DNA of 64,000 nt from Halorubrum depositum. GTDB taxonomy: Archaea; Halobacteriota; Halobacteria; Halobacteriales; Haloferacaceae. The position numbers and the translations under genes were made by a program. Under the pieces are notes generated by a model. It was given only the letters and a program-made list of their open reading frames with translations, searched no databases and had not been told where the DNA came from. Position 1 is the stretch's first letter, and each line of letters begins with the position of its first letter. Where the stretch lies: positions 930,001 through 994,000 of the forward strand of contig NZ_VCNM01000001.1 in the NCBI RefSeq assembly GCF_007671725.1, given 5' to 3'. Shown here one piece after another: positions 32,099-39,250 of the stretch.

Positions 32099-33114
32099 AC
32101 CTCGACGAGCTCAGATCGGCCCAGGCGAAGGAACGCCGCAAGGACAGCCTCCAGCACCTGCGGGACTCCTTCTACGACGACGTGGCCGCCTACGTCGCCG
32201 ACCTGCGCGCGGCCCGCGACCGCCGCGCCGAGCAGGTCGACAAGCCGTTCTCCGACGACGACGTCCGGCGCCTCTCGGACGAGGTGGAGACGGCAGAGGA
32301 GGTCGCCGAGGCGCTGTACGAGCGCCGCGTCGGCAAGGTCGTCAAGCTCGCGTCGTTCGCGGCGGCCGACATGCCGGTCGACGCCGACGGCATGACGACC
32401 GAGGAGCGGGAGCTGTTCGACGACCTCGTCGAGCGGATCGAGGCGAACAAGTCCAGCGTGCTCGACGTGCTCTCCGGCGAGGTGTCGGTAGACGAGTCAG
32501 CGTCCGGGTCGACGGCCGCTTCCGCGTCGGCGTCCGCTTCCGCGTCCGATCCCGAGTCCGTACCCGCGCCGGACCCCGATTCTCCGGATCCGGCGGATCC
32601 GACCGGGCGGACGGACTCGACCGACAGCGGCGCGGACGACGAGGTCGCCGACGCGCTCGCCGGCGCCATGGGCGGCGCGGACGACGAGGTCGCGGACGCC
32701 CTCGACGCGACCCCCGGCGAGACGGGAGGGGCGTCCGAACCGCCGCCGACCGACGCGCCGGAGCACAGCGCGAGCGACGGCGCCGTCGACGCCGCATCCG
32801 AGGGCGCCACCACCGACGGCGGCCCGACCGTGGTCCCGCCCGAGCCCGCACCGCCCGGCGCACCGGGGGTCGACGACCCGGGGGACGCGGGCGAGGCCGA
32901 CTCGTCAGACTCGACTGACGGCGTCGCCGGCGCCTCCTCCGAAACCGACCCGACCGTCGACGACCGCGCGACCGTCCGGATCACCCGCGACGTCGGCGCC
33001 ATCTTCGGCGTCGACGAGCGGGAGTACGACCTCGCGAGCGAGGACGTCGTGACCCTCCCCGTCGAGAACGCGGAGCCCCTCGTCCAGCGGGACGCCGCGG
33101 AGCGGCTCGACTGA
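32095..33114 (+). CDS. GINS replication complex protein (Gins51 type)
   Basis: A 339-residue GINS subunit that couples the MCM helicase to the replisome. Residues 1-120 form the helical A-domain ([52 protein letters not shown]). A ~150-residue Ser/Ala/Asp/Gly/Pro-rich acidic linker follows. The small B-domain ([30 protein letters not shown]) closes the protein at 285-339. A-then-B order indicates the Gins51 (Sld5/Psf1) type. The linker is much longer than in non-halophilic archaea. Confidence 0.9.
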   Translation: MNLDELRSAQAKERRKDSLQHLRDSFYDDVAAYVADLRAARDRRAEQVDKPFSDDDVRRLSDEVETAEEVAEALYERRVGKVVKLASFAAADMPVDADGMTTEERELFDDLVERIEANKSSVLDVLSGEVSVDESASGSTAASASASASASDPESVPAPDPDSPDPADPTGRTDSTDSGADDEVADALAGAMGGADDEVADALDATPGETGGASEPPPTDAPEHSASDGAVDAASEGATTDGGPTVVPPEPAPPGAPGVDDPGDAGEADSSDSTDGVAGASSETDPTVDDRATVRITRDVGAIFGVDEREYDLASEDVVTLPVENAEPLVQRDAAERLD

Positions 33115-33180
33115 GCCCGTCGACGGACGCCGACGCCGCGACCGACGAACACTAACGCCGCGGGCGGTTAGCGGTCGGCA

Positions 33181-34425
33181 ATGGAGGTCGAGTTCCTCGG
33201 CGGCGCCCGCGAGGTCGGTCGGAGCGCGGTCCTCGTCGACGACGCGCTGCTCTTGGACTACGGCCTGTTGACCGCGGACCCGCCGCGGTACCCGGTCCGC
33301 AACCCCGAGCCCGACGCGGTCGTCGTCTCGCACGGCCACCTCGACCACGCGGGCGCGGTGCCGGCGCTGCTGAAGGGCGACCGTCGGCCCGCGGTCCACT
33401 GGACGCCGCCGACCGCCGACTTGACGCGGACGCTCGCGCGCGACACACTCAAGCTGCACGGCAACAGCCCGCTCTGTCCTTTCTCGGAGGAGCACGTCGC
33501 GCGGCTCGGCGAGGTCGAGGATCGACACGGCTACCGGGAGCCGTTCGTCGTCGAGGCCGGCGGGACCGAGTACGAGGTGACGCTGTTCGATGCCGGGCAC
33601 ATCCCGGGGTCTGCGCACGTCCTCGTCGACGACGGGCACACCCGCCTGCTGTACACCGGCGACTTCCACACCGACGACCAGCGGCTCGTGTCGGGGACGA
33701 CGGCGCGGCCCGACGCCGACGCCGTGATCTGCGAGTCGACGTACGCGGACGTGACCCACGAGGACCGCCGCGCGGTGGAGGACCGCTGGGCCGAGAGCGT
33801 GCGGACGACGATCTGGGAGGGCGGGACCGTCGTCGCGCCCGCGTTCGCGATCGGGCGGACCCAAGAGCTGATGCTCGTCGCCGAGGCGAACGACCTCACC
33901 CCCTACGTCGACGGGATGGGGACCGAGGTGACGCGGATCGTCCGCCGGCACCCCGAGTTCCTGCGCGACGCCGAGGCGCTCCGCCGGGCGGCGGGCGCCG
34001 CGCGCTTCGTCACCGGCCGCGACGGCCAGCGCGAGCGGATCGCCGCCGACAACGAGCTGATAATCACCACCTCGGGGATGCTCGCGGGCGGTCCGGTCCA
34101 CTCGTACCTCCCGGAGATCCGGGGGAGCCCGACGAATCTCGTGACGCTGACGGGGTATCAGGTCGAGGGGACGCCGGGCCGCGAGCTCCAAGAGCGCGGG
34201 CGGCTGGCGATAAACGGTCAGGTGCGCCCGGTCAGCGCCCGGGTGGAGTCGTACGACTTCTCCGCGCACGCCGACCGCGAGGGGTTGGAATCGTTCCTCG
34301 ACTCGTACCGCGACGCGCGGGTGCTGGTGAACCACGGCGACCGCTGCGAGGCGTTCGCCGGAGACCTCCGCGCGGACGGGGTCGACGCGAGCGCGCCCGC
34401 GATCGGAGAGCGGGTCGAACTGTAG
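33181..34425 (+). CDS. Beta-CASP metallo-beta-lactamase nuclease (aCPSF2/RNase J-like)
   Basis: A 414-residue RNA-processing nuclease. The zinc motif HGHLDHAG (His51, His53, Asp55, His56), DAGHIPGSAHV and the YTGDFHTDD aspartate form the MBL core; the beta-CASP part has CESTYADVTHE, APAFAIGRTQELM and TSGMLAGGPVHSYL; SAHADREGLESFLD and VNHGD close the RNA-specificity region. No KH domain precedes it, so it belongs to the aCPSF2-like rather than the transcription-terminating aCPSF1 class. It follows gins51 by 66 bases on the same strand. Confidence 0.88.
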   Translation: MEVEFLGGAREVGRSAVLVDDALLLDYGLLTADPPRYPVRNPEPDAVVVSHGHLDHAGAVPALLKGDRRPAVHWTPPTADLTRTLARDTLKLHGNSPLCPFSEEHVARLGEVEDRHGYREPFVVEAGGTEYEVTLFDAGHIPGSAHVLVDDGHTRLLYTGDFHTDDQRLVSGTTARPDADAVICESTYADVTHEDRRAVEDRWAESVRTTIWEGGTVVAPAFAIGRTQELMLVAEANDLTPYVDGMGTEVTRIVRRHPEFLRDAEALRRAAGAARFVTGRDGQRERIAADNELIITTSGMLAGGPVHSYLPEIRGSPTNLVTLTGYQVEGTPGRELQERGRLAINGQVRPVSARVESYDFSAHADREGLESFLDSYRDARVLVNHGDRCEAFAGDLRADGVDASAPAIGERVEL

Positions 34426-34431
34426 AAGCGT

Positions 34432-35298
34432 TCAGTCGTCACCCTCGTCGACGACGGAGGCGTTCGACACGGTCTCGGCGTCCAGGGGACCCCCAGTGAA
34501 TTCGACCCCGGCGCCCGCGCTCGGAGCGGCGTGTTTCCCCCCGTCCCACCCGGGGTGGAAGTAGGCGACGCCCCGATCCCGGAACTCGACGGCCGCCACG
34601 CGCTCGTTCGATACGTCGGGGAGCTGCGGCCGCACGGGGTTCGAGGTGTTCAGGTTCTCGACCGTCACGGAGCGGATCGCTCCCTCGGGGCCGCCGTTCC
34701 CCGGATTCGCCGCCGTGAGCCACACGATCGCCTCGACGGTCCCGTCCGTTCCGTTCGTCTCGACGTGTGCGTTCCCCACGCCGCTGTACGTGACACCCGC
34801 CACCGTCGGCCCCGTCGGCACGCAGGTCACGGCGTGGGTGCGGTTCAGCGAGACGCCGACGCCGCCGCCGCTCCCGTCGACCTCGAACGCCAGCGGGACG
34901 GTCTCTCGATCGGAGCAGCGCAGCGTGACGTCGACCGCGGCCGCGCTCCCCCGATCGAGAGACGAGGGCGGGTCGACCGACTCGATCGTCGCGTCCGTCG
35001 CTCCGGGGTCCGCGATCGAGACGTCGACGTCGAACTCGTCGAGGTCGGTGCCGAACCGGTTGCGGTACTCGACGACGGGAGCGGGTTCCCCGTCGCTGAC
35101 CTCGTCGGCGAGCGGTGCGTAGCCGAGGTACGCGCTCGCGTCGTCGGTCACGTTGACCGCGAGCCCGCGGTCGGCCTCCATCGCGGTGAACCCCGCGGTG
35201 CCGAAGACGAGCCCGACCGCCGCGGTGAACGCGAGCACGAGGCTCAGCGTGCGGAGGGCGCTCACGCGTCGCGTCGGTGACAGACTGGCAGTGCTCAT
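34432..35298 (-). CDS. Secreted DUF1102-like protein
   Basis: A 288-residue exported protein. The signal segment ALRTLSLVLAFTAAVGLVFGTAGFTA is hydrophobic, and the mature N-terminus AVNVTDDASAYLGYAPL carries the DASAY motif shared with the AT-rich gene at 36333. The rest is a beta-rich domain with two spaced cysteines (near LRCSD and AVTCVP) and a second half (VEAIVWLTAANPG...VTVENLNTSNPVRPQLPD). Haloarchaeal proteins of this group are surface proteins of unknown structure. Its ATG overlaps the stop of the HTH/TM regulator (ATGA), so the two are co-expressed. Confidence 0.75.
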   Translation of the reverse strand: MSTASLSPTRRVSALRTLSLVLAFTAAVGLVFGTAGFTAMEADRGLAVNVTDDASAYLGYAPLADEVSDGEPAPVVEYRNRFGTDLDEFDVDVSIADPGATDATIESVDPPSSLDRGSAAAVDVTLRCSDRETVPLAFEVDGSGGGVGVSLNRTHAVTCVPTGPTVAGVTYSGVGNAHVETNGTDGTVEAIVWLTAANPGNGGPEGAIRSVTVENLNTSNPVRPQLPDVSNERVAAVEFRDRGVAYFHPGWDGGKHAAPSAGAGVEFTGGPLDAETVSNASVVDEGDD

Positions 35299-35894
35299 TC
35301 TCGGGTGCGGAGCTCGGGCGGTTTCTCCGTGTCGCCGAGGCGCGCTCGGCGGCCGACGACGTGGTGGGCGGCGGCGGAGATACCGAAGGCGGTCGCGGTG
35401 AACGCCCCCACGTCGAGCGTTTCGAGCCCGGCGAACCCAGGCGCCCCCGCGGCGACGGCGATCAGGAGCGAGACGGCGACGCCCGCGAGCCCGACGTAGT
35501 AGAGGCTCCACGGGATCTCCCTGCTGCGAAGCACCTCGACGTAGATGTCGAGCGCCTCCAGCTCGGACGTCGGCTCGACGAGGTTCTCCTCCTCGTCGAC
35601 CGTCACCACGTTCTTCTCCTCTAACTTCGGGAGGTGCGTGCGCCGGAGCGTGCTGTACACGTTCCGGCGGTCCTCGTACCGGACCTCCTCCGGGTCGACG
35701 TCGCGCTCCCACGCGGTGACGTGCGTGGAGAGCTCGGAGACGTGGAGCGGCTCCTCGGTGTGCTTGAGCGCGTGGATGACGAAGCGACGCCGCCTGTTCG
35801 ACAGCACTTCGAATATCTCGTCCTCGGACAGTTCACCCCCGTTTCGGCTCGATCCGTTCGTCGTGGCAGCGGTAGATAGCATCGATGTGAACAC
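35295..35894 (-). CDS. Membrane-anchored winged-helix regulator (DUF7344 type)
   Basis: A 199-residue protein with an N-terminal HTH and two C-terminal membrane helices. DEIFEVLSNRRRRFVIHALKHTEE, LHVSELSTHVTAWE, RNVYSTLRRTHLPKLEEKNVV is the haloarchaeal DUF7344 HTH pattern. The segments YYVGLAGVAVSLLIAVAAG and VGAFTATAFGISAAAHHVVG span the membrane. The paralogue at 49471-50130 has the same plan. It is coupled to the secreted DUF1102-like gene downstream and may regulate it. ATG codons at 35894 or 35882 both fit. Confidence 0.82.
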   Translation of the reverse strand: MFTSMLSTAATTNGSSRNGGELSEDEIFEVLSNRRRRFVIHALKHTEEPLHVSELSTHVTAWERDVDPEEVRYEDRRNVYSTLRRTHLPKLEEKNVVTVDEEENLVEPTSELEALDIYVEVLRSREIPWSLYYVGLAGVAVSLLIAVAAGAPGFAGLETLDVGAFTATAFGISAAAHHVVGRRARLGDTEKPPELRTRE

Positions 35895-35958
35895 CCTCGT
35901 TCGACGCCGGCGGATCCCCCTCCTCGAACCGGCGGCTTTCGCTTGTAGCGTGTGAGTG

Positions 35959-35988
35959 ACACTACCATAAATAGGTAGGATAGTTAAC
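35959..35988. promoter_or_regulatory. AT-rich inverted repeat upstream of the HTH/TM gene
   Basis: The segment CCATAAATAGGTAGGATAGTTAACCTATC contains ATAGGT...ACCTAT and a nested GATAG-TTAAC-CTATC, about 70-90 bases upstream of the minus-strand ATG at 35894. On the minus strand, CTATTTATGG offers a TATA-like box. Autoregulation of the HTH gene is a possible use. The remainder of 35895-36332 holds the palindromes at 36077 and 36285. Confidence 0.4.
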
Positions 35989-36076
35989 CTATCAATGAAA
36001 TTTTCCTGTCACGAACAGGGGCAGATCGTCGGTCAGGCGAGAGAAAACCGAATCCGGTACGTATCTCCGACCGGAT

Positions 36077-36115
36077 CTTCAGGGAGTCGTTGAACACCTA
36101 AACCACTCCCTGAAG
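36077..36115. repeat. Orphan 11-base-arm palindrome, possible transposon-end remnant
   Basis: CTTCAGGGAGT and ACTCCCTGAAG are perfect inverted arms around a 17-base loop (CGTTGAACACCTAAACC). No transposase gene is nearby. Subterminal hairpins of this size mark the ends of IS200/IS605-type elements, so an orphan end is possible; an intrinsic terminator or regulatory hairpin is the alternative. It lies next to the abrupt fall in GC that begins near 36400. Confidence 0.5.
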
Positions 36116-36284
36116 CGAATTAGGGGCTCTTTATCGGTGTCTCAGGGTTGCCACGATGCGGGCGACGAGGAGATCCCGCGGCGTATCGAGGCGCGCACGT
36201 CACGCAACGAGGAGCGCACGCGAACATGTCGAGAATATCATAACGAAGTACCATCCCCCGTATGGGTTATCCGAGCGCTCCCGG

Positions 36285-36298
36285 CCCGGACGTCCGGG
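36285..36298. promoter_or_regulatory. 14-base perfect palindrome before the AT-rich secreted gene
   Basis: CCCGGACGTCCGGG lies ~35 bases before the ATG at 36333 and ~20 bases after a GGGTTATCC TATA-like box (36264-36272), so it would cover the expected transcription start. It could be an operator. Confidence 0.4.
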
Positions 36299-36332
36299 TT
36301 GCGGGGGTGCGTGAACACAGGTGAGATACGAC

Positions 36333-36968
36333 ATGGAACGACGCAAATTCGTGATCGGTCTGGGTGCATTGGCTTCGGGAGCAGCAGCCGCGACGGGTAC
36401 GGGGGCAATGTCTCAATTTAATTCAGGCGATCGAGCAATTGAAATTGAGACAGTTGGTGACGCCTCCGCATACATCGCCCTGCAGCGGCCCTCAATTGAT
36501 ACCGGAGATGAGGATCCTAATGGGGGCCTCAGTGATAATGGAGACACGCGAAACGGGAATTTCGTTGAGTACGACGGTGATAAGCTGACTCTCGATTTCA
36601 CCAGCGATAACCCCACAAGTGCGCGTAGTGGAGATCCCGAACAAGGGAACTCGCTCGGGGGCGATGGTGTCAATCCGGATTCAACGTACTGGTTCGACGG
36701 GACGTTTGACATCATGAACCTGTCGAACAACTCCGGAAGTGGCGTTGGTGAAGTTGATGTGTGGATCAATGAGAGCATAGATGGAGTTACTTTTTACACC
36801 GGTAGTTCTCCCGGAAATAGAACGAGACTGAATAAAGCAAATGCGAAACAGCTGAGTCCCGGTCAGGCAGTTGGGGTCGGTGTCAAGATCGATCAAAGCG
36901 ATCTGAGTGGCGACGACGTTGATGAAAGCTTCCAAGTCGTTGCCGAAGAGCAGGGTAACGGGTTGTAA
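36333..36968 (+). CDS. AT-rich secreted DUF1102-like protein
   Basis: A 211-residue exported protein. MERRKFVIGLGALASGAAAATGTGA is a signal peptide, then the mature part begins with AIEIETVGDASAYIALQ, sharing the DASAY motif with the protein at 34432. It has no cysteine, is rich in Asn/Ser/Gly/Asp, and ends VDESFQVVAEEQGNGL. Codons are strikingly A/T-rich (AAT, GAT, ATT, AAA frequent) compared with neighbours, which points to recent transfer. The resemblance of the signal and beta-rich body to camelysin/TasA-like secreted fibre proteins is only suggestive. Confidence 0.78.
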   Translation: MERRKFVIGLGALASGAAAATGTGAMSQFNSGDRAIEIETVGDASAYIALQRPSIDTGDEDPNGGLSDNGDTRNGNFVEYDGDKLTLDFTSDNPTSARSGDPEQGNSLGGDGVNPDSTYWFDGTFDIMNLSNNSGSGVGEVDVWINESIDGVTFYTGSSPGNRTRLNKANAKQLSPGQAVGVGVKIDQSDLSGDDVDESFQVVAEEQGNGL

Positions 36969-37009
36969 GTAGATATACGCTGAGTTATACTTATTTTAAA
37001 TCTGAAAAA
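36969..37009 (+). terminator. AT-rich spacer, probable bidirectional terminator
   Basis: The 41 bases between the convergent genes ending at 36968 and 37010 contain TTATACTTATTTTAAATC and AAAAATTATT. The T-rich part can end the plus-strand transcript, and the A-rich part gives U-rich RNA for the minus-strand gene. Confidence 0.4.
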
Positions 37010-37267
37010 TTATTCGCCGCCGTCGGTGTACGCCCAGTCGTCGAGCACGCGCTCGGCGGTCGCGTTCGCCTCGGCCGGGTTGGGACGGTCGCCGGCGACG
37101 ACCTCGTCGGCGAGTTCGCTCGCGAGCGCGTACACCGCGGAGCCGTCGGCGCGCTCGGCGACGCGCTCGAACGTCGGCCGGTAGCCGGCGGCCGCGCGCT
37201 GTCCCGTCTCGTCGAGGGAGGCGTCGATCGCGTACTCAAGCTGACGAACCGCTTCTGCTGGTTCCAT
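37010..37267 (-). CDS. Small helical haloarchaeal protein
   Basis: An 85-residue protein, MEPAEAVRQLEYAIDASLDE through AERVLDDWAYTDGGE. It has regular alternation of helices, no cysteines and no export signal, and high-GC codon use like the chromosome, unlike the gene beside it. A CTTAAG TATA-like box on the minus strand (~37291-37296) lies ~27 bases before the ATG. It resembles conserved small proteins of halophiles, but I can assign no role. Confidence 0.7.
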   Translation of the reverse strand: MEPAEAVRQLEYAIDASLDETGQRAAAGYRPTFERVAERADGSAVYALASELADEVVAGDRPNPAEANATAERVLDDWAYTDGGE

Positions 37268-37415
37268 ACACGGGTGATCGCGTCCGTCGTACTTAAGTGT
37301 ACTCGGATTCGGAATTGAGTTAATACTCTCGCGACGGTCGCGCTTCCGCGGGGGAGAGCCGCGGAATCCGGAGCCGGATCGACGTTTATACGCGTCGGGA
37401 CGGCGCACAACGCCC

Positions 37416-38213
37416 ATGACCGACGCAGACGAGCGCGCGGCCGTCGCCGAGCGCGCGGCGCGGGCGGGCGGCCGCGTGGCGCACGACCACTTCCGGAGCG
37501 ACATCGCCGTCGAGAGCAAGGGCGAGGACGACGTGGTGACGGAGGCCGACCGGGCCGCCCAGCGCACCGTGATCGAGTCGATCCGCGAGTCGTTCCCGGA
37601 CGACGCGATCGTCGGCGAGGAGGAGGACGAGCGGAAGACGGTCCCCGAGGATGGCGCGGCGTGGGTGATCGACCCGATCGACGGCACCCACAACTACGTC
37701 CGGGACATCCGCGTGTGGGGCACCGCGGTCGCGGCGGTCGTCGACGGCGAACCGGTCGCGGCCGCCACGGTCTGCCCCGCGCTCGGCGACGTGTACACCG
37801 CCGACGGCGACGGGGCGTACCGCAACGGCGACCCGATCGCGGTCAACGACGTCTCGGACCCGCACCGGGCCGCCGTCGACCCGACGCTGTGGTGGGGGTT
37901 CGACGCCCGCGACGAGTACGCCGCCGCCTGCGAGGCGATCGTCCGGCGGTTCAGCGACATGCGCCGGTTCGGCGCCGCGCAGGTCGTCCTCCCCACCGTC
38001 GCCGCGGGCGGCCTCGAAGGCGTCGTCTCGAACCTGCGGGCGAACCCGTGGGACTCCGTCGGCGGCGTTTTCATGATCCGACAGGCCGGCGGGCGCGTCA
38101 CCGACCTGGAGGGGAACCGCTGGCGACACGACTCGACCGGGCTCGTCGCCTCGAACGGGACCCTCCACGACGAGGTGCTCGCCGCCGCGCGTGAGATTGA
38201 GGATTTGGACTGA
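37416..38213 (+). CDS. Inositol monophosphatase / fructose bisphosphatase family
   Basis: A 265-residue Mg-dependent phosphatase of the IMPase/FBPase fold. Metal-binding residues are in VGEEEDER (Glu69) and VIDPIDGTHNYV (Asp86, Asp89), with the last aspartate in NPWDSVGG. Archaeal members act on inositol 1-phosphate and fructose 1,6-bisphosphate, and the substrate here is not decided. A GTTTATA box (37384-37390) lies ~28 bases before the ATG. The gene ends next to the reversed repeat copy 3. Confidence 0.88.
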   Translation: MTDADERAAVAERAARAGGRVAHDHFRSDIAVESKGEDDVVTEADRAAQRTVIESIRESFPDDAIVGEEEDERKTVPEDGAAWVIDPIDGTHNYVRDIRVWGTAVAAVVDGEPVAAATVCPALGDVYTADGDGAYRNGDPIAVNDVSDPHRAAVDPTLWWGFDARDEYAAACEAIVRRFSDMRRFGAAQVVLPTVAAGGLEGVVSNLRANPWDSVGGVFMIRQAGGRVTDLEGNRWRHDSTGLVASNGTLHDEVLAAAREIEDLD

Positions 38214-38217
38214 AGCC

Positions 38218-38505
38218 GGTTGCTTATAAACAATCGAAGCGGTGGCGCGCGCCTCCGAGCGGGCCGATGGCCCGCGAGGAGCGCGTGCGAGGGAGTCGCT
38301 GGCGGCGGTAGCTGCCGCCGCCAGCGACGAGGCTGGGGAGGTGTGAGGTGCGGTTGCGGTGCTGCCGGGTGGGACTCAAAGGGGCAACCGCGCTCGGCGA
38401 ACCCCAGCGACGCAAGGACCGCAGGGAGCGAACGAAGTGAGCGACTGAGGACCGCAGCGAGCTGTGGGAGCCGAGCGTGGTTGGGGCTTTGGAGGTGTTC
38501 ACCGT
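38218..38505 (-). repeat. Dispersed structured repeat, copy 3 (reversed)
   Basis: Read on the minus strand it has one AACACCTCCAAAGCCCCAACC box (from 38499), an internal section shared with copy 2, CTTTGAGTCCC, stem-loop 1 with 14-base arms GTCGCTGGCGGCGG/CCGCCGCCAGCGAC (38295-38328), stem-loop 2 GCGGGCC/GGCCCGC (38259-38275) and a terminal TTTATAAG (~38223-38230). Unlike copies 1 and 2, its TTTATAA end points into the 3' end of the IMPase gene, so it is not there as a gene promoter. A minus-strand CTTATAAC lies ~34 bases before the box. Confidence 0.75.
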
Positions 38506-38635
38506 CGCTCCTTCCGTAACGAATCTCAGTTATAAGTAGCCGACGTCGACGCCGAAAGCATCCGAACCGCCGTGAAAAACGGTAACACACGAGTACAGCC
38601 GAGGGTTCAAATCCGGTCCCGACGAACCCGGAGAC

Positions 38636-39166
38636 ATGTACGCGGTCGTCGGCTGCAACGAGTGCGCGGCCATGTGGCTCCTCTCGGACCCCCGGACCAG
38701 CGACAGCGCGACCTGCCCGCGCTGCGGGAAGACGCATCGGACGGCGAAGCTCAAGCGCTTTTACGAGTCCGAGGACCGGGCGGCTGCCCGTGAGGCCCGG
38801 GCCGCGCTGCTCGCGAAGAAGCGCGACGAGAGCGCGGCGTTCGCCGAGATCGACCACGTCTCGGAGCTCGAACGCGCCGTCGACGACGCCGGGGTCGACG
38901 ACCGGGAGTACCTCGAGGCGAGCGGGATCGACGCCGACGCCGTCGACGAGGCCGGCGCCCGCGCCGAGGGCGGCGGGTCGGCCTCGCGGACCCGGACCGA
39001 GATCGTCCGCGACGCGGTCGAGGCGGTCGAGGAGCCGACCGAGGGGAACGTCGTCGCGCACGCGAGCGAGCGCGGCGTCCCCGCCGAGAAGGCCCGCGAG
39101 ATCCTGACGAGGCTGACGCGGCGGGGCGAGCTCTCCGAGTCGCGGGGGCGGTACAGGGTGCTGTGA
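38636..39166 (+). CDS. Zinc-ribbon and winged-helix protein (DUF5817 type)
   Basis: A 176-residue protein. The N-terminal zinc ribbon has VVGCNECAAMW and TCPRCGKTH knuckles (Cys7, Cys10, Cys28, Cys31) and is followed by a basic helix (ARAALLAKKRDE). Residues ~55-110 form an acidic helical connector; the C-terminus (VVAHASERGVPAEKAREILTRLTRRGELSESRGRYRVL) is a winged helix. This arrangement suggests nucleic acid binding. Relatives are general haloarchaeal genes of unknown process. Confidence 0.8.
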   Translation: MYAVVGCNECAAMWLLSDPRTSDSATCPRCGKTHRTAKLKRFYESEDRAAAREARAALLAKKRDESAAFAEIDHVSELERAVDDAGVDDREYLEASGIDADAVDEAGARAEGGGSASRTRTEIVRDAVEAVEEPTEGNVVAHASERGVPAEKAREILTRLTRRGELSESRGRYRVL

Positions 39167-39250
39167 GCCGGCCGCGGGGGCGTTCGGCGTCGCCGTCCGG
39201 CGACCCCGAACTCGACAAAGCACTTATATCGCCGGTTTGACGTGCGACGT

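Noticed and set aside
36137-36421. 94-codon frame overlapping the start of the low-GC secreted gene
   Set aside because: It covers that gene's promoter and signal peptide in another frame and has no domain or acidic bias.
38224-38502. Short protein frames across the dispersed repeat (also at 20378-20746 and 30569-30868)
   Set aside because: They are in different frames in different copies, are Arg/Ser-rich, and cross conserved hairpins. The conservation is at the nucleotide level.
38611-38634. Possible tRNA 3' end (GGGTTCAAATCCGGTCCC) before the zinc-ribbon gene
   Set aside because: The T-loop-like bases fit, but the T-stem does not pair (GAGGG against CCGGT) and no anticodon or D-arm or matching acceptor strand lies upstream. 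At most it is a decayed fragment.
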